A DNA stretch of 64,000 nucleotides, from assembly GCF_005938655.1 (NCBI RefSeq), contig NZ_VCQT01000019.1:1-64000 (forward strand), written 5' to 3'. The notes under the pieces are model-generated. The model saw only the letters and a list, made by a program, of their open reading frames with translations, was not told the origin of the DNA and ran no database searches. A program made the position numbers and the translations under genes. Below, one piece after another: positions 57,090 to 64,000 of this stretch; position 1 is the stretch's first letter; each line of letters starts with the position of its first letter. The DNA comes from Alloalcanivorax gelatiniphagus. Its GTDB lineage: Bacteria > Pseudomonadota > Gammaproteobacteria > Pseudomonadales > Alcanivoracaceae.

Positions 57090-58220
57090 TTGAAGATTCT
57101 CGATAGCACCTTGTTTTATACGCAATCAAGCGGCGGGGTGCGCACTTATATTGATGCCAAGCGTCAGGCGCTGCTGCGCCGTGACGGCATGGGCCACAAG
57201 GTGGTGCTGCCCGGCGCCGGGGTACGCTTCGAAGAGGATTTCATCCAGTTGCCGGCCATGCCGCTGCCGCTGGCGCCGGGTTACCGGTTCCCGGTACGGC
57301 TGGGGCTGTGGGCCAACGTGATGGCCGGTTTGCAGCCGGACGTGATCGAAGCCGGCGACCCCTATTCGCCGGCCTGGGCCGCCCAGCGCGCCGCGCGCAT
57401 GCTGGACGTGCCGGCGGTGGGTTTCTACCACTCGGACCTGCTGTCGCTGATCCACCATCGGGTGGGCGCCTTTCTGGATTCCGGCACGCGGGCCTATATC
57501 CGCCGTCTGTACCAGGGCTTCGACCTGGTGCTCAGCCCCAGCCAGGTGATGGCGCGGCGGCTGGCGGAGTGTGGCGTTGAAGACGTGCAGGTGCAGGCCC
57601 TGGGCGTGGATCTGAACGCCTTTCATCCGCGCCGGGCCAAACCCGATGCCCGCCGCACCCTGGGCATCGAGGACGACCGCCCGCTGCTGGTATTCGCCGG
57701 CCGTGGCACCCAGGAGAAAAACATCCCGGTGCTGCTGGAGGCGATGCGCGCCTTGCCCGACTATCACCTGCTGCTGATCGGCACCGGCCTGCAACCGGAG
57801 GCGCCGGACAATGTGTCGGTGATCCATGAATTCTGCCCGACCCCGGAAGTGGCCGGCTGGATGGCGGCGGCGGATGCCCTGGTGCACGCCGGCGACCAGG
57901 AAACCTTCGGGCTGGTGGCCCTGGAAGGCATGGCCAGCGGCCTGCCGGTGGTGTGCGCCGATGCCGGCGCGCTGCCGGAGGTGGTGCCGGCCCGTTGCGG
58001 TCGCCATGCACCGGCCAACAACGGCGGCGCCTTCGCGGAAGCTATCCGTGATCTGTTCGAGCACGACGATCCGGCGGCGCTGGGCCGTGCCGCCCGGGCC
58101 CACGTGGAAGCCCGGCACAGTTGGGACACCGTGGTGGACAGCCTGCTGGGCCACTACCACCGGGTGCTGGGCGTTTACGATCAACCTGTCTTGGCGCGAA
58201 CCCATGAATCCCATCCCTGA
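57090..58220 (+). CDS. Glycosyltransferase family 4 (GT-B)
   Basis: 376 residues. GT-B fold: N-terminal domain starting KILDSTLFYTQSSGGVRTY, C-terminal domain with FAGRGTQEKNIPVLLEAM and the catalytic E271-x7-E279 (ETFGLVALE). It transfers a sugar from a nucleotide donor with retention of configuration. The TTG at 57090 is used as start, with GGAGAAGGAGAG upstream. The next gene overlaps its end by 17 bp. The acceptor may be a lipid, because a lipid-flippase-like gene is in the operon. Confidence 0.85.
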   Translation: MKILDSTLFYTQSSGGVRTYIDAKRQALLRRDGMGHKVVLPGAGVRFEEDFIQLPAMPLPLAPGYRFPVRLGLWANVMAGLQPDVIEAGDPYSPAWAAQRAARMLDVPAVGFYHSDLLSLIHHRVGAFLDSGTRAYIRRLYQGFDLVLSPSQVMARRLAECGVEDVQVQALGVDLNAFHPRRAKPDARRTLGIEDDRPLLVFAGRGTQEKNIPVLLEAMRALPDYHLLLIGTGLQPEAPDNVSVIHEFCPTPEVAGWMAAADALVHAGDQETFGLVALEGMASGLPVVCADAGALPEVVPARCGRHAPANNGGAFAEAIRDLFEHDDPAALGRAARAHVEARHSWDTVVDSLLGHYHRVLGVYDQPVLARTHESHP

Positions 58221-59001
58221 CGATCCCCGGGCACCGGCGTTCATGCTTTCCCTGCATGACGTGGCGCCCCACAGCTGGCCGCTGTACCGCGCGTTCCTGG
58301 CGGAGCTGGAGCGCGAGGAAGAGGGCGGTGAGCTGCGCTGCACCCTGTTGGCGGTACCCAATTTTCACCATGACGACCTGGCCGAACGGCACCCGGCGTT
58401 CTGCCGGGCGCTGCGGGCCCGCCAGGACGCCGGGGACGAACTGGTGCTGCACGGTTACTACCATGAGGACGACGGGCCGCCGCCCCACGGGCCCGCCGGC
58501 CTGCTGCGTCGCCGGGTGCTCACCCACGAGGGCGAGTTCTCGGCGCTGAACCGGGGCGAGGCGGCGCGCCGCATCCGCGACGGCCTGGCCATGTTCTACG
58601 GCCAGGGCTGGCACGCCGATGGCTTCGTGCCGCCGGGCTGGGTGACCAACAGCGAAGGCCGCAACGCGATCCGCGAAGCCGGCTTCGCCTACCGCACCGA
58701 CGGCGGCGCCATCTACCGGCTGCCGGACGAGCGCCGCTGGCCACTGCCGACCCTGGTGATGTCCTCGCGCAGCGCCTGGCGCCGGCGCCTGTTTATCCTG
58801 CTCAACCGGTGGCGCATGTTCTACTACCGCGGTGCGCCGATTCTGCGCCTGGCGCTGCACCCGGTGGATCTGCGCCATGAAGAGAGCCGCCGCTTCTGGC
58901 TGGACACGGTGCGGCGCCTGCGCCGGCAGCGGCGCACCGTGACCAAGCGCCGCTGGCTGCTGGAACAAAGCCGGTTCGAGCAGCGGCGAGCGGCGCAGTG
59001 A
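58204..59001 (+). CDS. DUF2334 polysaccharide deacetylase-like protein
   Basis: 265 residues. FMLSLHDVAPHSWPLY holds the metal-binding Asp19 and the HGYYH segment gives histidines, a NodB-like fold. PPGWVTNSEGRNAIREAG marks DUF2334. Probably removes acetyl groups from an amino sugar of a glycolipid or glycan. The start at 58204 lies within the end of the glycosyltransferase gene, so translation is coupled. The C-terminus is rich in Arg. Substrate unknown. Confidence 0.82.
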   Translation: MNPIPDDPRAPAFMLSLHDVAPHSWPLYRAFLAELEREEEGGELRCTLLAVPNFHHDDLAERHPAFCRALRARQDAGDELVLHGYYHEDDGPPPHGPAGLLRRRVLTHEGEFSALNRGEAARRIRDGLAMFYGQGWHADGFVPPGWVTNSEGRNAIREAGFAYRTDGGAIYRLPDERRWPLPTLVMSSRSAWRRRLFILLNRWRMFYYRGAPILRLALHPVDLRHEESRRFWLDTVRRLRRQRRTVTKRRWLLEQSRFEQRRAAQ

Positions 59002-59984
59002 GTCGGCACTGGCGCTGGTTGCTGGCCCTGGCCCTGCTGGTGGGCGGCACGGTGCCGCTGGTGCTGGGCGGGCCGGAAGCGTTCCACGATCTGGCCCGGT
59101 TGCCGCTGGGCTGGTTGCTGCTGCTGCTGGCGATGATCGGTCTGTGCTGGAACCTGAACGCCTGGCGCCTGCGCCTGATGCTCAACGGCCGGGCGCCGAC
59201 CCTGGGCCACGGTTCCGCGCTGATCACCACCGTGGCCACCGAGTTCAGTCTGAACGCCACCCCCGGGGGCAGCGGCGCGCCGTTCACACTGGCCGCCCTG
59301 TTGTCCCGCCATGGGGTGGCGCCTTCCCGGGCCACCGCCGTTCTGGCGGTGGATCAGCTTACCGACATGCTGGTGTTCGCCACCTTGCTGCCCACCGTGG
59401 CCTTCTACGGCCTGGCCCGCTATCTGGACTGGGGGGCCTGGTGGCAATTGGCGGTGCCGCTGGGGCTGCTCTTGGGCGGACTGGCGGCGGTGGTGCTGAC
59501 CGTGCGCCACCAGCGCTGGCTGCTCGTGGCCTCCGGCGAGCTGCTCGCCTGGTTGGGCATGCGCCGGCGGCGCCGCTTCCGGCTGGCCCGGGCCACCCTG
59601 CGTTTTCGGCGCGGCCTGGAGGAGACCCTGGCGGTGTCCCGGCGCCGGCTGGCGCTGATGTTCGGCCTGTGCATGTTGCACTGGTTGCTGCGCTATTCGG
59701 TGATCTATATCGCGGTGCTGGCCCTGGGCCAGCATCTGGATTGGGCCTATGGCTTTTTCGTGCAGATGGTGGCCATGGGCGCCGGCCATCTCACCCTGCT
59801 GCCCGGCGGCGCCGGTGGCGCCGAGGTGGCCGGCGCCGCCTTGCTCAATCCCTGGCTCGGCACTGTCACCGCCGCCACCGTGATCGTGATCTGGCGATTC
59901 GTGACCTTCTACTGGTACCTGATCGTCGGCGCCCTGCTGATGCTCTACCTCGGCGCCCGCGAAACCCGTCCGCTGATGAGCTGA
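58998..59984 (+). CDS. Lysylphosphatidylglycerol synthase TM-like (UPF0104) membrane protein
   Basis: 328 residues, about eight membrane helices. Conserved ATEFSLNATPGGSGAPFT and LLPGGAGGAEV match the flippase part of MprF and UPF0104 proteins, without the aminoacyl-transferase domain. The GTG start overlaps the deacetylase stop by 4 bp (GTGA). A likely role is moving a lipid made by the two upstream enzymes across the inner membrane. This is inference from operon order. Confidence 0.83.
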   Translation: MSRHWRWLLALALLVGGTVPLVLGGPEAFHDLARLPLGWLLLLLAMIGLCWNLNAWRLRLMLNGRAPTLGHGSALITTVATEFSLNATPGGSGAPFTLAALLSRHGVAPSRATAVLAVDQLTDMLVFATLLPTVAFYGLARYLDWGAWWQLAVPLGLLLGGLAAVVLTVRHQRWLLVASGELLAWLGMRRRRRFRLARATLRFRRGLEETLAVSRRRLALMFGLCMLHWLLRYSVIYIAVLALGQHLDWAYGFFVQMVAMGAGHLTLLPGGAGGAEVAGAALLNPWLGTVTAATVIVIWRFVTFYWYLIVGALLMLYLGARETRPLMS

Positions 59985-60063
59985 TCTGACAGCGGCGAAC
60001 TGTTTAACGGTTGATTGAAGTTTCGTTCTCCAGCCGGGACGCAATCACGATGGCGCCGGAAGG

Positions 60064-60480
60064 GATCGCGACTAAAGTCGCTCCTACAGGTCAACACTGG
60101 TCTCCCCAGAGGTGGCTGGGGGTGTTGTAGGAGCGACTTTAGTCGCGATGAAGATGGCGCCGAGGGGATCGCGGCTAAAGCCGCTCCTACATCTCAACAC
60201 TGGCCTCCCCGGACAGTGGCTGCGGTTGTTGTAGGAGCGACTTTAGTCGCGATAACGATGGTGCCGGAGGTGATCGCGGCTGAAGCCGCTCCTACATCTC
60301 AACACTAGCCTCCCCGGACAGTGGTTGGGGTTGTTGTAGGAGCGACTTTAGTCGCGATGAAGATGGCGCCGAGGGGATCGCGACTAAAGTCGCTCCTACA
60401 GTTCAACACTAGCCTCCCCGGACAGTGGTTGTGGTTGTTGTAGGAGCGACTTTAGTCGCGATAACAATGGCGCCGGAGGT
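60064..60480. repeat. Four tandem repeats of about 104 bp, each with two opposed REP units
   Basis: Units begin at 60064, 60167, 60272 and 60376. Each holds a REP in minus sense (60064-60087, 60167-60190, 60272-60295, 60376-60399), a spacer with CTCAACACTGGCCTCCCC-like sequence, a REP in plus sense (60127-60149, 60231-60253, 60336-60358, 60440-60462) and a tail like GATGGCGCCG. The tail also occurs alone at 60049. Minus-sense units alternate between GGCT/AGCC and GACT/AGTC stems, each self-compensated. It lies in a gene-free 880-bp region (59985-60865) between the flippase-like and sulfatase genes. Confidence 0.93.
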
Positions 60481-60566
60481 ACAGCAATCCCCAGCCTACG
60501 AAGCCGCCACCACCACCCACCCCGGTTCATCGTTGTTGGTACCCGGAACGGTTCCGCTACCTCGGA

Positions 60567-60753
60567 GCAGAGCCGTGTGGGGACCTTCCGGGACCCTTGA
60601 GAACAGGACGTTCGAAAGGGAGCCTACAGGGGTGAGGCAAGCGTGTTGCGAAGCACTGCTTCGCGCGCCGCCGAACGCCGCCCATCTGTGATGGGTGGCC
60701 GGGCCCGCTTGCGGGTACTCGCGGCGTTCCCGGAAGGTCCCCACACGGCTCTG
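60567..60753. mobile_element. 187-bp segment with perfect 27-bp inverted ends
   Basis: 60567-60593 is the exact reverse complement of 60727-60753 (GCAGAGCCGTGTGGGG and continuing). The 133-bp centre has no convincing gene; it contains GAAGCACTGCTTC. A related single arm is found at 53297-53337. The size and inverted ends suggest a non-autonomous (MITE-like) element, or a very large hairpin. No target duplication could be confirmed. Confidence 0.5.
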
Positions 60754-60791
60754 CGCCCCGGATAAAGACCCGCTTTTTCAAACGATGCACC

Positions 60792-60823
60792 AATAAAAAG
60801 CCCCGGACCTTGCGGCCCGGGGC
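60792..60823 (-). terminator. Rho-independent terminator of the sulfatase gene
   Basis: On the minus strand GCCCCGGGCC, loop GCAA, GGTCCGGGGC (60823-60800) with one G-U pair, followed by CTTTTTATT. It ends 43 bp past the sulfatase stop. Confidence 0.85.
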
Positions 60824-60865
60824 ACGCCCCCCAAGGGCGAATACGGAATCAGCGGTGTGGCTGGT

Positions 60866-62563
60866 CTAGAGCGTGTACATAAAGGTGGGTCCGATAAATT
60901 CGGCGCCGTTGTCCTCGCCCACCTCGTCGGCCACCAGCCGGTTGGTTTTCTCGTTCATGGCCATGATCAGGGCCTGGTCCGGGTCCCGCCCGGTGGCCAG
61001 GTTGTGGAGTTCGTGGGGGTCCTGCCAGGTGTCGTAGAGCTCCAGGTCGTTGTGGGCGTTGAGGGTGTTCCAATCGGTGGGAGTGTGGTGGCTGTCCGGG
61101 CTGAAGTAGCGGGCGAACTTATAGCGGCCATCGAACACGCCCCGGTGCAGTCCCCGGTTGCCCAGTTCCGGGCCCAGCCGCAGCTGCTTGAGAAAATCGG
61201 CCATCAGCTTCACCGGGGTGATTTCGTCGCCTTCGGTGACCAGCCGGCGGGTGGCTTCCGGGTCGGTGTACAGCAGCACCCCGTAGGCGAACAGCACCCC
61301 TTGGTCGTCCCGGCGGGTAGCGCCGCCGTTAAGCACCGGGCTCAGGTCCACCCCGGGGGTGTCGGTCTTGCTCTGGCCCTCGGTGGCCAGCCCCACCAGG
61401 GTCGGCAGCAGGTCCAGGGTGGAGCCCAGGTTGGCCACGGTGCGCCCGCCGCGCACGTCCGGGTGGCGGATGATCAGTGGCACCCGGCTGTTTTCCTTGT
61501 AGACCATCGGGCCCTTCTGTCGCAGGCCGTGGGCGCCGGCCATTTCGCCGTGGTCGGCGGTGTAGACGATGATGGTGTTGTCCATCTGGCCGCTTTTTTC
61601 CAGCGCCCACAGCACCCGGTCCACCTGCCGGGACACGTCGCGCAGGCAGTTGTAGTAGTAGCTTTGGTTGGCCAGCCAGGCGGCTTCGTCGTCCTTGTCG
61701 ATGTGCCCGTAGAGGGTGTCGATCACATCGGCATAGGAGTGGTGGCACCAGGGTTTGCCGGCCAGGGTTTCACGATGGAAGGAGGCGGGCAGGGGCAGGT
61801 GGGTCCAATCCCGGTCGTAGAGCGGGTCGTTGGGCGCCGGTCGCAGCGGCGCCATGAACATGGGATTGGCCCGGGAGCGGTCCTGGGCCTCGCTGGTGGA
61901 GAAGAACATGATGTCGTGGGGATTGACGAAGTTCACAGCCAGCAGCCAGGGCCGGTCCAGTTTGCCGCTGTCGCGCAGCAGCCATTGGCCGGCCTCGCCG
62001 GACACCATGCGATCGGCCAGATAGCCCTGCCATACGGAGCCGTGCACGTCGCCGGTGAGGTTGTAGTCGTGGAAGCCGTAGGGTTCCAGGGCCTGGCGCC
62101 GGCTGGGGTAGCTGCCGTACATCAGGCCGGGGCCGTCCTCGATATCGGACAGGTGCCACTTGCCCTTGTAGGCGGTGTGGTAGCCCAGGGCCTGGAACAC
62201 ATGGCCCAGGGTCGGCAGGTCGGTGTTCAGGGTGGGAAACGGCGGCGCGTGCAGGTTGGCGGTCATGCCGGTGTGCATGGTGTGCTGGCCGGTGTACATC
62301 ACCGAACGGGACGGCGAGCAGGGCGAGGTGTTGGCGTGGTACTGGGTGAAGCCCACGCCCCGGGCCAGCAGCTTTTCGTGGGCCGGCAGGTCCAGCTCGC
62401 CGGGCAGGTCCGGCCAGCTTCTTTCCTGATCGGAGACCAGCAACAGCACATTGGGGCGCTTGCCGGCGCCACCGGCGGCGGCACGCAGGGCCGGCGCGGT
62501 GCCCAGGGCGGCGGTGCCCAGCGCCAGTTGCTTGAGCAGGGTGCGTCGGCTGAAGGACGTCAT
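60866..62563 (-). CDS. Tat-exported sulfatase
   Basis: 565 residues. Signal peptide with twin-arginine motif FSRRTLLKQ, then PNVLLLVSDQ, and the formylglycine site C82-S-P-S-R in NTSPCSPSRSVMYTG. Further family segments are GKWHLSD and VYTADHGEMAGAHGL. The Cys must be converted to formylglycine by a maturase not seen in this window. It would release sulfate from an organic ester in the periplasm. Start at 62563 places the Tat motif at the N-terminus; upstream in-frame codons are not supported. The LysR gene is divergent, with a palindrome in between. Confidence 0.87.
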   Translation of the reverse strand: MTSFSRRTLLKQLALGTAALGTAPALRAAAGGAGKRPNVLLLVSDQERSWPDLPGELDLPAHEKLLARGVGFTQYHANTSPCSPSRSVMYTGQHTMHTGMTANLHAPPFPTLNTDLPTLGHVFQALGYHTAYKGKWHLSDIEDGPGLMYGSYPSRRQALEPYGFHDYNLTGDVHGSVWQGYLADRMVSGEAGQWLLRDSGKLDRPWLLAVNFVNPHDIMFFSTSEAQDRSRANPMFMAPLRPAPNDPLYDRDWTHLPLPASFHRETLAGKPWCHHSYADVIDTLYGHIDKDDEAAWLANQSYYYNCLRDVSRQVDRVLWALEKSGQMDNTIIVYTADHGEMAGAHGLRQKGPMVYKENSRVPLIIRHPDVRGGRTVANLGSTLDLLPTLVGLATEGQSKTDTPGVDLSPVLNGGATRRDDQGVLFAYGVLLYTDPEATRRLVTEGDEITPVKLMADFLKQLRLGPELGNRGLHRGVFDGRYKFARYFSPDSHHTPTDWNTLNAHNDLELYDTWQDPHELHNLATGRDPDQALIMAMNEKTNRLVADEVGEDNGAEFIGPTFMYTL

Positions 62564-62622
62564 CGGCTTGGTCTCGGCGATTTCTCGTTGTTTTTTTGAA
62601 CGATGGGCGGGAGTATGGCGCC

Positions 62623-62644
62623 ATAACCCATTACTCGGGGTTAT
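62623..62644. promoter_or_regulatory. Candidate LysR operator between sulfatase and LysR genes
   Basis: Perfect inverted repeat ATAACCC-N8-GGGTTAT, 60 bp before the sulfatase start and 76 bp before the LysR start. TATATA follows on the plus strand. The half-sites resemble those of the aromatic island (TTAACC), but with wider spacing. Confidence 0.55.
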
Positions 62645-62719
62645 ATATCCATGCCTTCGGCGCCGGCCGAGGCTGCCAAGGCCGCCGCCGGGCGGCACCG
62701 AGAAGCCCCGGGAGGGCCC

Positions 62720-63667
62720 ATGTGGCAATTGCAGCAGTTGGTTCAGTTCCGCGCGGTCTATGAGCACCGCAGCCTGTCGGCGGCGGCGCGGGCGCTGGGC
62801 GTCACCCAGCCGGCGCTGAGCCGGGTCCTGCAGAAACTGGAGGAGGAGCTGGGCGCGCCGCTGTTCCAGCGCCATACCCGTTCGTTGCGTCCCACCGAGT
62901 TCGCCTCCGTGTTGTACCGGCAGGCGTCACGGGTGCTGCACGAGAGCGCCGGCCTGGACCAGATGGTGGAGCGCTTCCGCCAGGGCCGGGAGGGGCAGGT
63001 GCGGCTGGGCTGCGGGCCGTTCGTGCCGGACTTGCTGTCCCGGGAGCTGGCGCTGGCCATGGAGCGGGCCGGGCTGAAGCTGCATCTGGATGTGCACACC
63101 GACCATTTCGAGGCCCTGCGCGAAGGGTTGTACGGCTACCGCTATGATTTTCTGCTCTACGACGTGCGTGGCCGGGCCAATCTGCCCGACCTGGACGACG
63201 CGGTGGTGGAACCGTTGCTGGACCTGCCGCTGAGAATGGTGGCGCCGGCGGACTGGCTGCGCGGCGAGGCCCGGGCGGCGCTGGACTCGGAGGCGGCGGC
63301 GCTGGCGTTCGTGGCCGGCCGGCCCTGGGCGATGCCCCGGGTGTCGCCGGATTACGGCCGCCAGGCGGCGCCCTGGTTCCACCGCTTGCTGATGGAGCGC
63401 AATGGCGCTGAATTCCTGATGCCGACGCTGAGCGCCTGTGTGGGGCTGTGCCGGGCCGGCCACGCCCTGACGCTGGCGCCGGACGCACTGATCCGCGAAG
63501 AGCTGGCGGCGGGCTGGCTGGTGTCGCTGCCCCTGGATGTGGGCGCCACCGCCCACACCTGCGCCTACCGGTTGCGCTCGCGGCCCCTGTCCCAGGCCGC
63601 CGGCCGGCTGTGGCGGCTACTGGCGGAGGGCGGCCTGGGGCTGCGCGAGCAGACCGTTATACCTTAG
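62720..63667 (+). CDS. LysR-family regulator divergent from sulfatase
   Basis: 315 residues. N-terminal helix-turn-helix (SLSAAARALGVTQPALSRVLQKLEEEL), then a LysR effector-binding domain starting near 90. ATG at 62720 with GGGAGG upstream; an in-frame ATG at 62651 would put 23 low-complexity residues in front. It probably controls the sulfatase through the palindrome at 62623-62644. The gene ends (Val-Ile-Pro-stop) in the first copy of a 14-bp tandem repeat. Confidence 0.85.
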   Translation: MWQLQQLVQFRAVYEHRSLSAAARALGVTQPALSRVLQKLEEELGAPLFQRHTRSLRPTEFASVLYRQASRVLHESAGLDQMVERFRQGREGQVRLGCGPFVPDLLSRELALAMERAGLKLHLDVHTDHFEALREGLYGYRYDFLLYDVRGRANLPDLDDAVVEPLLDLPLRMVAPADWLRGEARAALDSEAAALAFVAGRPWAMPRVSPDYGRQAAPWFHRLLMERNGAEFLMPTLSACVGLCRAGHALTLAPDALIREELAAGWLVSLPLDVGATAHTCAYRLRSRPLSQAAGRLWRLLAEGGLGLREQTVIP

Positions 63668-63711
63668 GCGTTATACCTTAGGCGTTATACCTTAGGCGTT
63701 ATACCTTAGGC
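63656..63711. repeat. Four perfect copies of a 14-bp tandem repeat
   Basis: GTTATACCTTAGGC repeated at 63656, 63670, 63684 and 63698. The first copy holds the stop codon of the LysR gene (TAG). The last copy holds the stop codon of the convergent MFS gene (TAA on the minus strand). Confidence 0.95.
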
Positions 63712-64000
63712 GTCACGCCAATCCGCAACAGACTGATCAGCGCCGCCGCCAAGGAGAAGCCGGCGGCCATCAGCAGCGCCGGGGTGATGGCGTCGTCCAT
63801 CAGGCCGAACATCAGCGCGGTGAGGGCCGCGCCCAGGGTCTGGCCAAGCAGCCGGGTGGTGCCCTGCATGCCGCCGGCGCCGCCACTGCGCTGGCGCGGC
63901 GCGGAGCCGATGATGGCGCGGTTGTTGGGGGCCTGGAAAAAGCCGAAGCCGAACCCGCACAGCGCCATGCAGCCGAGAATCACCCCCAGCGGTGCCTGAT
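63699..64000 (-). CDS. MFS drug/metabolite exporter, C-terminal end (cut by window)
   Basis: About 100 residues at the C-terminus of a major facilitator protein. The helix-loop GFGFGFFQAPNNRAIIGSAP and then GGAGGMQGTTRLLGQTLGAALTAL is typical of the DHA2 (14-helix, EmrB/QacA) group at its final helices. The reading frame stays open to the window edge, so the rest lies to the right. Ends Thr-Pro-Lys-Val-stop within the 14-bp repeat. Confidence 0.85.
   Translation of the reverse strand, partial: QAPLGVILGCMALCGFGFGFFQAPNNRAIIGSAPRQRSGGAGGMQGTTRLLGQTLGAALTALMFGLMDDAITPALLMAAGFSLAAALISLLRIGVTPKV

Noticed and set aside
60064-60480. Regularly spaced repeats that could suggest a CRISPR array
   Set aside because: The repeats are palindromic REPs in alternating orientation with conserved, not unique, spacers, and no cas gene is present.
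60481-60566. Possible short protein starting near 60425 on the plus strand
   Set aside because: It begins inside the repeat array and runs through the inverted-repeat element, with no ribosome site or family similarity.

Overview
The window is 64 kb of high-GC DNA, densely coded, from a free-living gammaproteobacterium. The order leuC-leuD-leuB-asd-asd paralogue-fimV-truA-trpF-accD-folC-SPOR protein-cvpA-purF-metZ is the one known from Pseudomonas aeruginosa, here with trpB-trpA between trpF and accD. prmB-aroC-MFS and moxR-DUF58-tgpA are also Pseudomonas-like neighbourhoods. An Alcanivorax-type or related Pseudomonadales/Oceanospirillales genome is my best guess; I could not test this by search.

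Layout. 1-243: no gene; a structured non-coding stretch that may be the end of an insertion sequence lying against a REP palindrome. 244-5003 (minus): SDR-like protein, dicarboxylate/amino acid symporter, unknown protein, ammonium transporter AmtB, EVE protein. 5188-8394 (plus): prmB, aroC, MFS transporter, then REP repeats and a decayed ABC-F gene. 8840-18411: an aromatic acid (gentisate pathway) island. 18415-38560: housekeeping biosynthesis of leucine, aspartate family, tryptophan, fatty acid, folate, purine and methionine, with fimV and truA. 38702-42595: moxR-DUF58-tgpA. 42675-56909: mixed signalling, lipid and chaperone genes (haem-oxygenase-like protein, GGDEF/EAL protein, hrpB, thioesterase, acyltransferase, membrane-GAF protein, acyl-CoA-binding protein, DUF805 protein, EamA exporter, ornithine/lysine decarboxylase, mtfA, cbpM-cbpA). 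57090-59984: glycosyltransferase, deacetylase-like and flippase-like operon. 59985-60865: a gene-free repeat cluster. 60866-64000: Tat-exported sulfatase, divergent LysR regulator, and the end of an MFS pump cut by the window edge.

The most informative system is the aromatic island. A ring hydroxylase, gentisate 1,2-dioxygenase, a fumarylpyruvate-type hydrolase, a TAXI-type TRAP transporter, a TauE-like permease and an outer-membrane porin lie between two nearly identical promoter modules in opposite orientations. Each module has TTAACC-N3-GGTTAA, a 21-bp gap, TTTAAT, a 17-bp spacer and TATAGT. One drives the catabolic operon rightward. The other drives the porin leftward and also abuts the start of a PcaQ-like LysR gene. 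The simplest reading is one LysR protein controlling uptake across both membranes, ring opening and its own synthesis.

The second theme is repeats. About 18 copies of one REP palindrome fall in two stem-compensated variants, most of them as head-to-head pairs between genes. Eight sit in four tandem units of about 104 bp at 60064-60480. A separate element with perfect 27-bp inverted ends lies at 60567-60753, with a related sequence at 53297-53337.
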